Part shown: positions 7,535 to 17,238 of the stretch, in pieces
Layout of the letters: every line of letters begins with the position of its first letter
How positions within the stretch are numbered: position 1 is the stretch's first letter
Assembly (NCBI RefSeq): GCF_026017845.1
Contig: NZ_CP100416.1
Location: 10,034,338 to 10,098,337 of the forward strand
DNA length: 64,000 nucleotides
DNA from: Amycolatopsis mediterranei
GTDB lineage: Bacteria > Actinomycetota > Actinomycetes > Mycobacteriales > Pseudonocardiaceae
Direction: 5' to 3'
Notes under the pieces: generated by a model
Seen by the model: only the letters and a program-made list of their open reading frames with translations
What the model was told of the DNA's origin: nothing
Databases searched by the model: none
Made by a program: the position numbers and the translations under genes

Positions 7535-8659
7535 TTACGGAGCGGTCCAGCCGCGCTGGTCGCCACCGGAGCGGGACGCGCCGTTGAGGCGCATCTTCGC
7601 CGCCTCGGCCCGCTCGCGCTCGGCCAGTTCGGCGTGCAGCTCGCGCAGCAGCGCCCGGTCGCGCTCGCTCAGGCTGGGGTCGTCCAGGTCCAGCGCCGGC
7701 AGCTCGACGACCTCGTGCATCGACGGCTTGCCCGCGGCGATCTCGCGGCCCTTCTCCGGGTCCTCGGCCAGCGCCTGCCGCAGCTGCGCCACCTCGGCCG
7801 GGGTCAGGTCGGCGGTGCGCTCCGCCCGCGTCTCCGACCGCGCCTTGCGGGGCGGCTCGGGGGCGGGCGACGACACGATCGGCACCACCGGGGCGACCGG
7901 CTCGGGCGGCGCCGTCGTGGTGCCGCCCGAGCGCATGCTGTGCCGGCTGCCCGACTCCGAGAGCGGCTCCGGCGTCACCGGGGCCGGCGGCTTGGCGGGC
8001 TCCGAGCGGTACGACGACGAACTCGACGTCGTGCTCCCGGTCACCCAAGCCGGCGACGCGGCGGCCGAAGCGGCCTGGTGGTACTCGGAGTGCGCGACGC
8101 CCGGGCCGCTGACCTCGACGACCGAGTGGATCCCGGCCCGGCGCAACGCCGTGTCGACGCGGAACGCGACGGCGGGCGGGTTGCCCTCCGGTCCCAGCTC
8201 GACGAGCACCACCCGCTGCGGCAGCGCGCCCGGCACGCTGCCGGCCGGGGTGTTGCGCCACACCGCGTGCACCGAGCGGACGTCCGGCAGCACCTGCAGG
8301 GTCCGGTCGAGCGCCTCGGCGATGCCGAACTCCGGGGAGTTCTCGCCGCTGAACCGGTGCGTGTTGACCGGCTCGGCCTCGTCGACCAGCAGATCGTTCG
8401 CCAGCGTCGCGTCCGACCGGCTCATCTCGAGGACCAGCGCCAGCTCACGCTGCTCGGCGGAGCTGACCGGGATCCGGCCCGCGATGAGCGTGCCGGTGGT
8501 CAGCTCGACCGCCTCGTCGATGTGGGCCCGCGCGATCAGCTCACGAGCTTCGGTGAGCGCGCTGTCGTCGATCCGGCCCGCCAGGGCCAGCAACAGGTTG
8601 TGCAGGCGCAGGGGCACCGAGAACCCGTCCATGGGCGGGCCGTCGTGGACCTCCACCAT
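7535..8659 (-). CDS. Unknown protein, paralogue of the upstream gene, with disordered linker
   Basis: I do not recognise a named family for this 374-residue protein. Residues 1-180 look globular, followed by a Ser/Pro/Glu-rich linker (about 195-290) and an acidic-helical tail with LTPAEVAQLRQALAEDP and SLSERDRALLRELHAELAERE. The first part resembles the neighbouring 209-residue protein: LTTGTLIAGRIP against YRLLVAGLIPHG, plus similar NTHRF/ENRYTF segments. The two are therefore probably ancient duplicates. No signal peptide or membrane segment is present, so a cytosolic scaffold or regulator is possible. It is the last gene of the ridA operon. Confidence 0.75.
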   Translation of the reverse strand: MVEVHDGPPMDGFSVPLRLHNLLLALAGRIDDSALTEARELIARAHIDEAVELTTGTLIAGRIPVSSAEQRELALVLEMSRSDATLANDLLVDEAEPVNTHRFSGENSPEFGIAEALDRTLQVLPDVRSVHAVWRNTPAGSVPGALPQRVVLVELGPEGNPPAVAFRVDTALRRAGIHSVVEVSGPGVAHSEYHQAASAAASPAWVTGSTTSSSSSYRSEPAKPPAPVTPEPLSESGSRHSMRSGGTTTAPPEPVAPVVPIVSSPAPEPPRKARSETRAERTADLTPAEVAQLRQALAEDPEKGREIAAGKPSMHEVVELPALDLDDPSLSERDRALLRELHAELAERERAEAAKMRLNGASRSGGDQRGWTAP

Positions 8660-8695
8660 TGCCTTGCTCCCTCCCAGCTCGCTGGCGGGCGAGCG

Positions 8696-9325
8696 TTATG
8701 CGGCTACTAGCCGGGTTCCCGTCACCGCGCCCACGCAGACCAGCTCTGAGTCGGCCAGCGCGGCCCGGTGGTAACCCGGCAGGTCGAAGCGCGGCGGGAT
8801 GACCTCGACGCTGGGCTCTTCGTCGCCCAGAACGCGCAGCACCCGCTGCAGTTCGCCGGTCAGCCTCGGCTGTCCCGCCTGCGCGGTGATGAGCAGGACG
8901 CGCTTGGCGGTCCCCTGCCCGACCACACCGACGTGTCGCCAGCTCTGCCGCACTTCCCCCACGTCCGGGCGACCCCGCAACGTTGCGTGGATCAGAACGG
9001 ACACGGAGTCGACCGAGTTAACCCATTCGGGCGCACTCGACGTGAATGTGTACCGGTTCTCGGAGACGTCGTCTACCCCCAGCGTCGAACTGACCTGGTG
9101 CCAGTCGGCGCCGTGCGGGATGAGCCCGGCCACGAGCAGGCGGTACTCCGTCTGGTCGAGGTCAATCCTGTGCTTAAGCAAAGACCTCGGCAGGGTCCGG
9201 GCGAGGGTGCCCATGGCACCTTCGCCGAGCCAGTCGCGGAACCGCCACAGCAGCTGGTCGGGCAGCCGCCCGGCCAGCCGGATCAGCAGCTCGTGGGTGG
9301 ACTGCTCGATGTCCGGGTCCATCAC
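8696..9325 (-). CDS. Unknown protein, short paralogue of the 7535-8659 product
   Basis: The protein (208-209 residues) begins MDPDIEQSTHELLIRLAGRL and contains an amphipathic N-terminal half and a Val-rich C-terminal half (VGVVGQGTAKRVLLITAQAG). No family is recognised. The similarity to the larger downstream gene covers the N-terminal region and the RYTF/DSVSVLIHATLRG segment, without the linker and tail. Either GTG 9325 or ATG 9322 is the start. The first gives a GTGA overlap with the RidA stop, indicating coupling. The adjacent RidA and DUF4177 genes have mycobacterial counterparts. Confidence 0.72.
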   Translation of the reverse strand: MMDPDIEQSTHELLIRLAGRLPDQLLWRFRDWLGEGAMGTLARTLPRSLLKHRIDLDQTEYRLLVAGLIPHGADWHQVSSTLGVDDVSENRYTFTSSAPEWVNSVDSVSVLIHATLRGRPDVGEVRQSWRHVGVVGQGTAKRVLLITAQAGQPRLTGELQRVLRVLGDEEPSVEVIPPRFDLPGYHRAALADSELVCVGAVTGTRLVAA

Positions 9326-9777
9326 TGCACCTCCACGATGAGTTCGACCTCCACCGGCGAGCCGATGGGCAGCTCCGCGACACCGACGGCCGAGCGGGCG
9401 TGGATGCCCGCGTCGCCGAAGACCTCGCCGAGCAGTTCGGACGCGCCGTTGACGACCGCCGGCTGACCGGTGAAGCCCTCCGCGGAAGCCACGAAGCCGA
9501 CAACCTTGACGATCCGCGCGACGTTGTCAATGCCGACCAGCGCGTCCACGGCCGCGAGCGCGTTGAGCGCCGACGTGCGGGCGTGGCCCTTCGCCTCTTC
9601 GGGGCTGATCTCCGCGCCGACCTTGCCGGTCGCGGCGAGCACGCCGTCGACGAAGGGCAGCTGGCCGGAGGTGTAGACGTGCTTCCCGCTCTGGACGGCG
9701 GGCACGTACGCGGCCAGCGGGGCCGCGACGCCGGGCAGCTCGATGCCGAGCTCCTTCAGCCGATCGCTCCAGGTCAC
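9322..9777 (-). CDS. RidA-family protein (Rv3678c-like)
   Basis: The 151-residue protein has the YjgF/RidA layout: YTSGQLPFVDGVL, ARTSALNALAAVDALVG and AVGVAELPIGSPVEVELIVEV. Canonical RidA deaminates reactive 2-aminoacrylate, using an Arg near the C-terminal IPxxxRxAV motif. Here the comparable segment is IHARSAVGVAEL, which keeps an Arg. Members of this longer subgroup (about 150) may have other roles. It sits 4 bp after the DUF4177 gene and overlaps the next gene by GTGA. The surrounding order equals the Rv3678c locus. Confidence 0.87.
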   Translation of the reverse strand: MTWSDRLKELGIELPGVAAPLAAYVPAVQSGKHVYTSGQLPFVDGVLAATGKVGAEISPEEAKGHARTSALNALAAVDALVGIDNVARIVKVVGFVASAEGFTGQPAVVNGASELLGEVFGDAGIHARSAVGVAELPIGSPVEVELIVEVQ

Positions 9778-9781
9778 CGGG

Positions 9782-9943
9782 TCAGCCCTTCGGACGCTTC
9801 AGGTAGGCGACGTGCTGCTCGCCGCTCGGGTTCGGCAGCACGGTGACCAGCTCCCAGCCGTCCTCGCCCCACTGGTCGAGGATCTGCTTCGTGGCGTGGA
9901 TCAGCAGAGGGACGGTGGCGTACTCCCACTTGGTGGCGCTCAT
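9782..9943 (-). CDS. DUF4177 small protein (Rv3678A-like)
   Basis: The 53-residue protein is MSATKWEYATVPLLIHATKQ followed by ILDQWGEDGWELVTVLPN and a short basic tail. The WEY..T and GWELV pair is diagnostic of DUF4177. Function is unknown in any organism I can name. It is the first gene of the minus operon leading to ridA and lies divergent from the small membrane protein and ArsA pair, as in mycobacteria. Confidence 0.85.
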   Translation of the reverse strand: MSATKWEYATVPLLIHATKQILDQWGEDGWELVTVLPNPSGEQHVAYLKRPKG

Positions 9944-10069
9944 GGATCGGAGCGTAGCCAAGCGGGCAAGACCGCCGGGGAGCGCCGCCGGGTTTCGGTC
10001 CGCGACGCGCCGCCACCACCGTGGACTGTGGCCCATCTCACGTCCGGCTCGAACCGCTAGCGTTGGCCC

Positions 10070-10318
10070 GTGGACACCTGGCGTGTGATCGCGACGGCGC
10101 TGCTCGCGGCGGCCGGGCTGCCGCTGGTGCTCGTCGTGATGGCGAAGGTGCGCGACCGGACGCAGAGTTCCGGCCAGGTCGCGCTCGGCGGGGTGATCAC
10201 CTTCACCCTGCTGGTCGTGGTGGGCGTGCTCACCCTCACCGTGCTGCCCGGCCTCGTGAGCTGGGCGCTCGTCGCGGCGGTCGCCGCTGCGGTCAGCGTC
10301 ATGCTGCTGGCCGGCTGA
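10070..10318 (+). CDS. Small two/three-helix membrane protein
   Basis: The 82-residue product of GTG 10070 has an N-terminal hydrophobic helix (about 5-24), a short charged loop KVRDRTQSS, and two further hydrophobic stretches (about 37-57 and 61-81). It is encoded 21 bp before the first ArsA-like ATPase and may form the membrane partner of that operon. The family is not recognised. A start further upstream is unlikely because of the divergent promoter region. Confidence 0.7.
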   Translation: MDTWRVIATALLAAAGLPLVLVVMAKVRDRTQSSGQVALGGVITFTLLVVVGVLTLTVLPGLVSWALVAAVAAAVSVMLLAG

Positions 10319-10339
10319 GCACTGATTTAGGGTGAAGAA

Positions 10340-11347
10340 GTGACCATTTCCCATGCCGGCTGGACCGACGAGCTTGCCCGCGCCCGGCTGCACTTCGTCA
10401 CCGGCAAGGGCGGGACCGGCAAGACGACGCTGGCCGCCGCGCTCGGCCTCGCGCTCGCCCGCGAAGGCCGTCGCGTGCTGCTCATCGAGGTCGAAGGCCG
10501 GCAGGGCATCGCCCAGCTCTTCGACACCGAGCCGCTGCCCTACGCCGAGCAGCGCATCGCGTCCGTCCCCGGCGGTGGCGAGCTGCGCGCGCTGCACATC
10601 GACGTCGAAGCCGCGCTGCTCGAGTACTTCGAGATGTTCTACAACCTGGGCTTCGCCGGCCGGACGCTCCGGCGGATGGGCGCGATCGAGTTCGCGACCA
10701 CGCTCGCGCCGGGCCTGCGTGACGTCCTGCTCACCGGGAAGATCAAGGAGTGCGTCGGCCGGACCGAGTCCGACGGGCGGCACACCTACGACGCCGTCGT
10801 CGTCGACTCGCCGCCGACCGGCCGGGTCGTCAAGTTCCTCGACGTCACCAAGGCGCTGACCGACCTCGCGAAGACCGGCCCGATCCGCGGCCAGGCCGAC
10901 GGCGTCGTCCGCCTGCTGCACTCCGGGGAGACCGCCGTGCACCTGGCCACGCTGCTGGAGGAGATGCCGGTGCGCGAAACCGTCGAGGCCGTGGCCGAGC
11001 TGGACGGCGCCGACCTGCGCCCGGGCGCGGTGCTGGTCAACCGGGTCCGGCCGCCGCGGCTGCCCGCCCGTTCGGTGACCGCCGCCGCCGACGGCCGCGT
11101 CGACGCCTCCCGCGTCCGCACCGGGCTCGCCTCGGCCGGGCTGAAGCTGCCGCAGGAGACCCTGGACGCGCTGGTCGACGAGACCGTCGAGCACGCCGTG
11201 CGGGTCGCCGCCGAGCAGCGGGCCCGCGAGCAGCTCGCCGAGGCCGACCTGCCGACCCTGGAGCTGCCGGACCTGACCGACGGCGTCGACGTCGCGGCCC
11301 TCTACGACCTGGCCGAAGCCCTGACCGACCAGGGGGTGCGGTTGTGA
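10340..11347 (+). CDS. ArsA/GET3-like ATPase, first subunit (Rv3679-like)
   Basis: The 335-residue P-loop ATPase has the deviant Walker A GKGGTGKTT (about 22-30) and VVVDSPPTGRVVKFLDV as the switch region. It is of the ArsA/GET3 superfamily but lacks an ArsA arsenite-binding Cys set. Its mycobacterial homologue pairs with a second ATPase downstream of whiB4 and forms an anion-transporting-ATPase-like complex of poorly defined role. GTG 10340 follows GAAGAA. It overlaps the second ATPase by 4 bp (GTGA), so the two are translationally coupled and probably form a heteromer. Confidence 0.9.
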   Translation: MTISHAGWTDELARARLHFVTGKGGTGKTTLAAALGLALAREGRRVLLIEVEGRQGIAQLFDTEPLPYAEQRIASVPGGGELRALHIDVEAALLEYFEMFYNLGFAGRTLRRMGAIEFATTLAPGLRDVLLTGKIKECVGRTESDGRHTYDAVVVDSPPTGRVVKFLDVTKALTDLAKTGPIRGQADGVVRLLHSGETAVHLATLLEEMPVRETVEAVAELDGADLRPGAVLVNRVRPPRLPARSVTAAADGRVDASRVRTGLASAGLKLPQETLDALVDETVEHAVRVAAEQRAREQLAEADLPTLELPDLTDGVDVAALYDLAEALTDQGVRL

Positions 11348-12465
11348 CCACCATCGACATCGACGCGCTGCTCGACGCCCCGGAAAGCCGCGTGATCGTC
11401 TGCTGCGGCTCCGGCGGCGTCGGCAAGACGACCACGGCCGCGGCGCTGGCCCTGCGCGCGGCCGAGCGCGGCCGCCAGACCGTGGTGCTGACGATCGACC
11501 CCGCGCGCCGGCTGGCCCAGGCGCTCGGCCTGCGCGAACTCGGCAACCACCCGCGGCAGGTGCAGGTCGAGGGGTTCGAGCCGAAGGGCGAGCTCTGGGC
11601 GATGATGCTCGACATGCGCCGCACCTTCGACGACATGGTGCGCGTGCACGCCGGCCCCGAGCGCGCCGAGCAGCTGCTCCAGAACCCCTTCTACCAGACG
11701 ATTTCCACGTCGTTCTCCGGCACACAGGAGTACATGGCGATGGAGAAGCTGGGCCAGCTCGCCGCCACCGGCGAGTGGGACCTGATCATCGTGGACACCC
11801 CGCCGAGCCGGTCCGCCTTGGACTTCCTGGACGCGCCGACGCGGCTTTCCTCCGCCTTGGACGGCCGGATGATCCGGCTGCTCACCGCCCCGGCGAAGGC
11901 CGGCGGCTGGGGCCTGCGCAAGGTGGTCAACGCCGGGTTCTCGATGTTCGCCAAGGCCGTGTCGACGATCATCGGCGGCCAGCTGCTGACCGACGCGTCG
12001 GCGTTCATGCAGGCCTTCGACAGCATGTTCGGCGGCTTCCGCGAGCGGGCCCGCAAGACCGCGGAGCTGCTGCGCTCGTCCGGGACGTCGTTCCTGGTGG
12101 TGGCCGCGCCGGAGCCGGACGCGCTGCGCGAGGCGTCCTACTTCGTGGAGCGGCTTTCGGCCGAGTCGATGCCGCTGGGCGGGCTGATCGCGAACCGGAC
12201 CCACCCGGTGCTCGCGAAGCTGTCGGGCGCGGAGGCGCTGGCGGCGGCCGAGTCGCTGCAGGAGGGCGACGTGAACGCGCCGCTGGCCGAGGCGGTGCTG
12301 CGGCTGCACGCCGACCGCGTCGAGCTGGCGGCGCGCGAGGAACGGCTGCTGGCGCGGTTCACCCGGGCGCACCCGGAGGTGGCGCTGGCGAAGGTGCCGG
12401 CACTGGCCGGTGACGTGCACGACCTCGAGGGCCTGCGCGACATCGGCGTGAAGCTCGCGGGCTGA
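11344..12465 (+). CDS. ArsA/GET3-like ATPase, second subunit (Rv3680-like)
   Basis: The 373-residue partner has Walker A GSGGVGKTT (about 25-33), LTIDPARRLAQALGL and VDTPPSRSALDFLD. Hydrophobic mid-protein segments (GFSMFAKAVSTIIGG) resemble the client-binding helices of GET3-like proteins. Tandem non-identical ArsA-like subunits beside whiB4 are characteristic of mycolic-acid actinobacteria and relatives. The start GTG 11344 overlaps the upstream TGA. A terminator follows 5 bp after the stop. Confidence 0.9.
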   Translation: MTTIDIDALLDAPESRVIVCCGSGGVGKTTTAAALALRAAERGRQTVVLTIDPARRLAQALGLRELGNHPRQVQVEGFEPKGELWAMMLDMRRTFDDMVRVHAGPERAEQLLQNPFYQTISTSFSGTQEYMAMEKLGQLAATGEWDLIIVDTPPSRSALDFLDAPTRLSSALDGRMIRLLTAPAKAGGWGLRKVVNAGFSMFAKAVSTIIGGQLLTDASAFMQAFDSMFGGFRERARKTAELLRSSGTSFLVVAAPEPDALREASYFVERLSAESMPLGGLIANRTHPVLAKLSGAEALAAAESLQEGDVNAPLAEAVLRLHADRVELAAREERLLARFTRAHPEVALAKVPALAGDVHDLEGLRDIGVKLAG

Positions 12466-12470
12466 GCGGT

Positions 12471-12504
12471 ACGGACGGCGCGGCAGCAGGACCGCGCCGC
12501 CCGT
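12471..12504. terminator. Convergent terminator between the ArsA operon and whiB4
   Basis: ACGGACGGCGCGG (12471-12483) pairs with CCGCGCCGCCCGT (12492-12504) with a single mismatch. It lies between converging stop codons and can serve both strands. Confidence 0.7.
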
Positions 12505-12510
12505 GGCCGG

Positions 12511-12807
12511 TCAGCCGACCTCGACGCGTTCCTCGGCGTCGCGCTTGGCCGCTTCGAGCAGTTCGGCCCAGCTCACCACGTCGGGGCGGCGGCGCAGCAG
12601 AGCTCGCCGCTCCCGTTCGGTCATGCCGCCCCAAACGCCGAAGTTGATCCGGCCGTCGAGCGCTTCGGCGAGGCATTCCGTGCGGACCGGGCAGCCCATG
12701 CAGACCGCTTTCGCACGGTTCTGCTCCGCACCCCGGACGAACAGGCCGTCCGGATCGGCGTCCCGGCAGGACGCGTTGATTCGCCAGCTCGACTGGTTGG
12801 TTTCCAT
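12511..12807 (-). CDS. whiB4: WhiB-family Fe-S regulator, WhiB4-like
   Basis: The 98-residue protein has the four cluster ligands C14, C36, C39 and C45 (CxxC at 36-39), and the turn GVWGGMTERERR followed by a basic segment. WhiB proteins bind a redox/NO-sensitive [4Fe-4S] cluster and usually act with sigma-A. The gene lies between the ArsA pair and ponA2 exactly as Rv3681c does, which is the reason for the WhiB4 label. In mycobacteria WhiB4 is tied to redox and beta-lactam responses. GGAGC lies ahead of ATG 12807. Confidence 0.9.
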   Translation of the reverse strand: METNQSSWRINASCRDADPDGLFVRGAEQNRAKAVCMGCPVRTECLAEALDGRINFGVWGGMTERERRALLRRRPDVVSWAELLEAAKRDAEERVEVG

Positions 12808-13150
12808 GCCCCCAGCTCCCTACCCTGGTGATCGACGCACCAGCGGGGAAAGGCACTGCGCTCCTTGCCCCCGCGAGCGTGTCTCCCTCAGCTCACGTCG
12901 GTTACCCGGGCACCTCCCCGGTGCCGGTGCCGCCGAACGGAGCAGGCGAGCTCCCACTCGCGTTGATCCATCCGTCGGCTTGTCTTCGTGAGACGTTGAC
13001 GGACTGTAGGGGTCCTCGGTTCCCCCCGTCGAGACCAGAATGCCGTCCGTTACCAGTTGTCACCGAAGGGGGGCCGTTTTGTCACTGATTTCACACCTGC
13101 GGAGACACGGCGTCACCGCCGCCTGACCGACTCCGGGTAACCTGGCCCTC
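12808..13150. promoter_or_regulatory. Divergent whiB4-ponA2 promoter region with structured leader
   Basis: The 343-bp gap must hold both promoters. It contains two adjacent hairpins, GGCACC/GGTGCC (12909-12914 with 12920-12925) and GGAGC/GCTCC flanking AGGCGA (about 12940-12955). These lie in the whiB4 leader if that RNA starts near 12960 or upstream of it. Length and structure are unusual for a leader of this small gene. I could not match it to a riboswitch class. A TTGACGGACTGTAGG segment near 12996-13010 resembles a -35 region on the plus strand. Confidence 0.45.
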
Positions 13151-15337
13151 GTGCGAAAAGCGGATGGTTTGTTCAAGCTCATCGGCCTCTGCCTGCTCGC
13201 GGGGGTGCTGGTCGCCGGCATGCTCTTCCCGGTCGTGGGGGCCGCCGGTGTCATGTCCAACCAGGCCAGCGAGACGGTGGAGAAGACCTCCTCCGATCTC
13301 GCGGACATCCCTCCGCCGCTGGTGACGACGGTCACCGACAGCACCGGCAAGCCGATCGCGACCCTGTACAGCCAGTACCGGCTGCCGATCAACGAGAACC
13401 AGATCAACGAGGCCATGAAGTGGGCCCTGGTCTCGGTCGAGGACAAGCGGTTCTACGAGCACCACGGCGTCGACTGGCAGGGCACGCTGCGCGCGGCCGT
13501 CAGCAACAGCACCGGCGCGGACACGCAGGGCGCCTCGTCGCTGACCCAGCAGCTCACCAAGAACTACCTGATCAACGTCGTCTACCGGAACGACCCGATC
13601 GGCCAGAAGAAGGCTCAGGAGCAGTCGATCTCCCGCAAGCTGAAGGAAGCGCGGATCGCGATCAACCTCGAGACGAAGCTGAGCAAGCAGCAGATCCTGG
13701 CCAACTACCTCAACATCGTCGAGTTCTCCCGGCAGATTTTCGGGATCGGCGCGGCGGCGCACGCGTACTTCGACACCACGCCGGAGAAGCTCACGGTGCC
13801 GCAGGCCGCGCTGCTGGCCGGCCTGGTGAACAACCCGATCAACAACGACCCGTGGAACCACCCGGACAAGGCCACCGCGCGCCGCAACCTGGTACTCGAC
13901 CGGATGGTGGACAACAAGAAGCTGGCGAAGGCCGACGCGGACCGCTTCAAGGCCGAGCCGCTGGGCGTGGTGCCGGACAACCCGAAGAAGCCGCCGGCCA
14001 ACTGCATCGGCGCGGGCCCGGAGGCGGGGTTCTTCTGCCAGTACGTCGAGGACTACCTCCTCAAGGCAGGCGGGATGACGAAGGACCAGCTCTACTCCGG
14101 CGGCTACACGATCAAGAGCACGCTGGACGAGCGCGCCAACCACGAGGCGAAGGTCTCGGCGGAGGCGCAGGTCAACAAGACCCAGCCGTACATCGCGAAC
14201 ACGTTGTCGCTGATCAAACCGGGCAAGGACCGGCACGAAGTGGTCGCCTTGGCGGCGAACCGGGACTACGGGCAGAACCAGGACGCGGGCCAGACGACGT
14301 ACACGCTGCCCGCGGGGGTCTACAACACCGGTGGTGCCGGGTCGACGTTCAAGATCTTCACCACCGCCGCGGCGATGGACAAGGGGATCGCCGGGATCTA
14401 CTCGCCGATCGACATCCCGGACACCTACGTGTCGCACGTGTACACCGGCGGCGCGAAGAGCTGCCCACCGACCGGACCGCCGCTGCGCTCCAACTGGTAC
14501 TGCGTCGGGAACGCCGGCGACTACAGCAGGCTCGCCTCCGGTGCAACCATCCAGACGGCACTGGCGACCTCGCCGAACACCGCGTTCGTCGAACTCGAGG
14601 ACCGGATCGGCAGCACCGGCCCGGCGATCGACATGGCGCACCGCCTCGGGCTGCGTGACACGATGGCCAGCAACGCGGCGGGTCGCACGCCCGACCCCAA
14701 CTCGAACAAGGCCGAGCTGCGTGATCCCCAGTCCAAGTTCTACGGCCCACAGGGCCACATCGCCGGCCTGGGCTCGTTCACCCTCGGGGTGAGCCCGGTC
14801 AGCGGCCTGGAAATGGGCAACGTGGCCGCCACCATCCTGTCCGGCGGCGTCTGGTGCCCACCGACGCCGATCGCGGCGGTGACCGACCGCAACGGGCAGC
14901 CGGTGCAGATCAAGGAAGCACCGTGCGAGCAAGCGGTGCCGGAAGGCCTCGCGAACACGCTCGCGGTCGGGATGAGCAAGGACGACCAGCCGGGTGGCGG
15001 CACGTCGTTCCAGGCGGCGAACGCGGCGGGCTGGACGCGTCCGCTGATCGGCAAGACCGGAACCACGCAGGCGAACGTCTCGGCGGCGTTCGTCGGCGGT
15101 ACCCCGCAGATCGCCGGTGCGGCGATGACGTTCAAGTTCGGCGGCGGCCAAGGCGGTATCTGCGACGCCGGCCCCGGCCGGGTCAGCCTGTGCCCCGGTG
15201 GCCGCGACGGCAACATCTTCGGTGGGCACGCTCCGGCCCGGACCTGGTTCGGTGCGGTGTCGAAGATCCTGGACGGCCAGCCGGAAGCGCCGCTGCCGCA
15301 GCCGGATCCGCAGTACATGGGCGGCCCCGGCCGCTAG
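13151..15337 (+). CDS. ponA2: Class A penicillin-binding protein, PonA2-like
   Basis: The 728-residue bifunctional peptidoglycan synthase has one N-terminal membrane helix (about 8-30). A GT51 transglycosylase domain follows with SVEDKRFYEHHGVDW and ASSLTQQLTKNYL. The transpeptidase domain has STFK as the SxxK nucleophile, SPN as SxN and GKTGTT as KTG. It polymerises and cross-links peptidoglycan outside the membrane. No PASTA domain follows, and the protein ends in a short Pro-rich tail. GTG 13151 starts a basic-then-hydrophobic segment. Position after whiB4 matches Rv3682. Confidence 0.92.
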   Translation: MRKADGLFKLIGLCLLAGVLVAGMLFPVVGAAGVMSNQASETVEKTSSDLADIPPPLVTTVTDSTGKPIATLYSQYRLPINENQINEAMKWALVSVEDKRFYEHHGVDWQGTLRAAVSNSTGADTQGASSLTQQLTKNYLINVVYRNDPIGQKKAQEQSISRKLKEARIAINLETKLSKQQILANYLNIVEFSRQIFGIGAAAHAYFDTTPEKLTVPQAALLAGLVNNPINNDPWNHPDKATARRNLVLDRMVDNKKLAKADADRFKAEPLGVVPDNPKKPPANCIGAGPEAGFFCQYVEDYLLKAGGMTKDQLYSGGYTIKSTLDERANHEAKVSAEAQVNKTQPYIANTLSLIKPGKDRHEVVALAANRDYGQNQDAGQTTYTLPAGVYNTGGAGSTFKIFTTAAAMDKGIAGIYSPIDIPDTYVSHVYTGGAKSCPPTGPPLRSNWYCVGNAGDYSRLASGATIQTALATSPNTAFVELEDRIGSTGPAIDMAHRLGLRDTMASNAAGRTPDPNSNKAELRDPQSKFYGPQGHIAGLGSFTLGVSPVSGLEMGNVAATILSGGVWCPPTPIAAVTDRNGQPVQIKEAPCEQAVPEGLANTLAVGMSKDDQPGGGTSFQAANAAGWTRPLIGKTGTTQANVSAAFVGGTPQIAGAAMTFKFGGGQGGICDAGPGRVSLCPGGRDGNIFGGHAPARTWFGAVSKILDGQPEAPLPQPDPQYMGGPGR

Positions 15338-15347
15338 GTTCACCCGG

Positions 15348-15385
15348 CGAAGCGGGGCGGGAGGGCGACCTCCCGCCCCGCTTCG
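15348..15385. terminator. Perfect 17-bp bidirectional terminator
   Basis: Positions 15348-15364 and 15369-15385 are exact complements around a GCGA loop. The hairpin sits between the converging ponA2 and kinase genes and can stop transcription from both sides. Confidence 0.9.
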
Positions 15386-15389
15386 GCGT

Positions 15390-17120
<1,731 letters not shown>

Positions 17121-17238
17121 CGTTCTCCCCAAGCCCCCCGGCTCAAGACCCGTCGTCAGGCCGACGCAAATGCTAAGCGCGAGGTTCCCCGAAACGGCGG
17201 TGAAGTCACCCAACCGTTGAGCACGTATCCTGGAGTTC

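Noticed and set aside
10340..12465. Arsenite resistance operon
   Set aside because: The two ArsA-like ATPases lack the ArsA metal-binding cysteines and there is no arsB, arsC or arsR; the context is the whiB4-ponA2 block.
12808..13150. c-di-AMP (ydaO) riboswitch in the leader
   Set aside because: GCCGAAC and paired hairpins are present but I could not find the expected conserved core segments in order, so I only report an unclassified structured leader.
13091..15343. Minus-strand frame of 750 codons opposite ponA2
   Set aside because: It is Arg/Gly/Val-rich and lacks protein-like motifs, while the plus strand encodes a complete class A PBP. High-GC DNA commonly gives such shadows.
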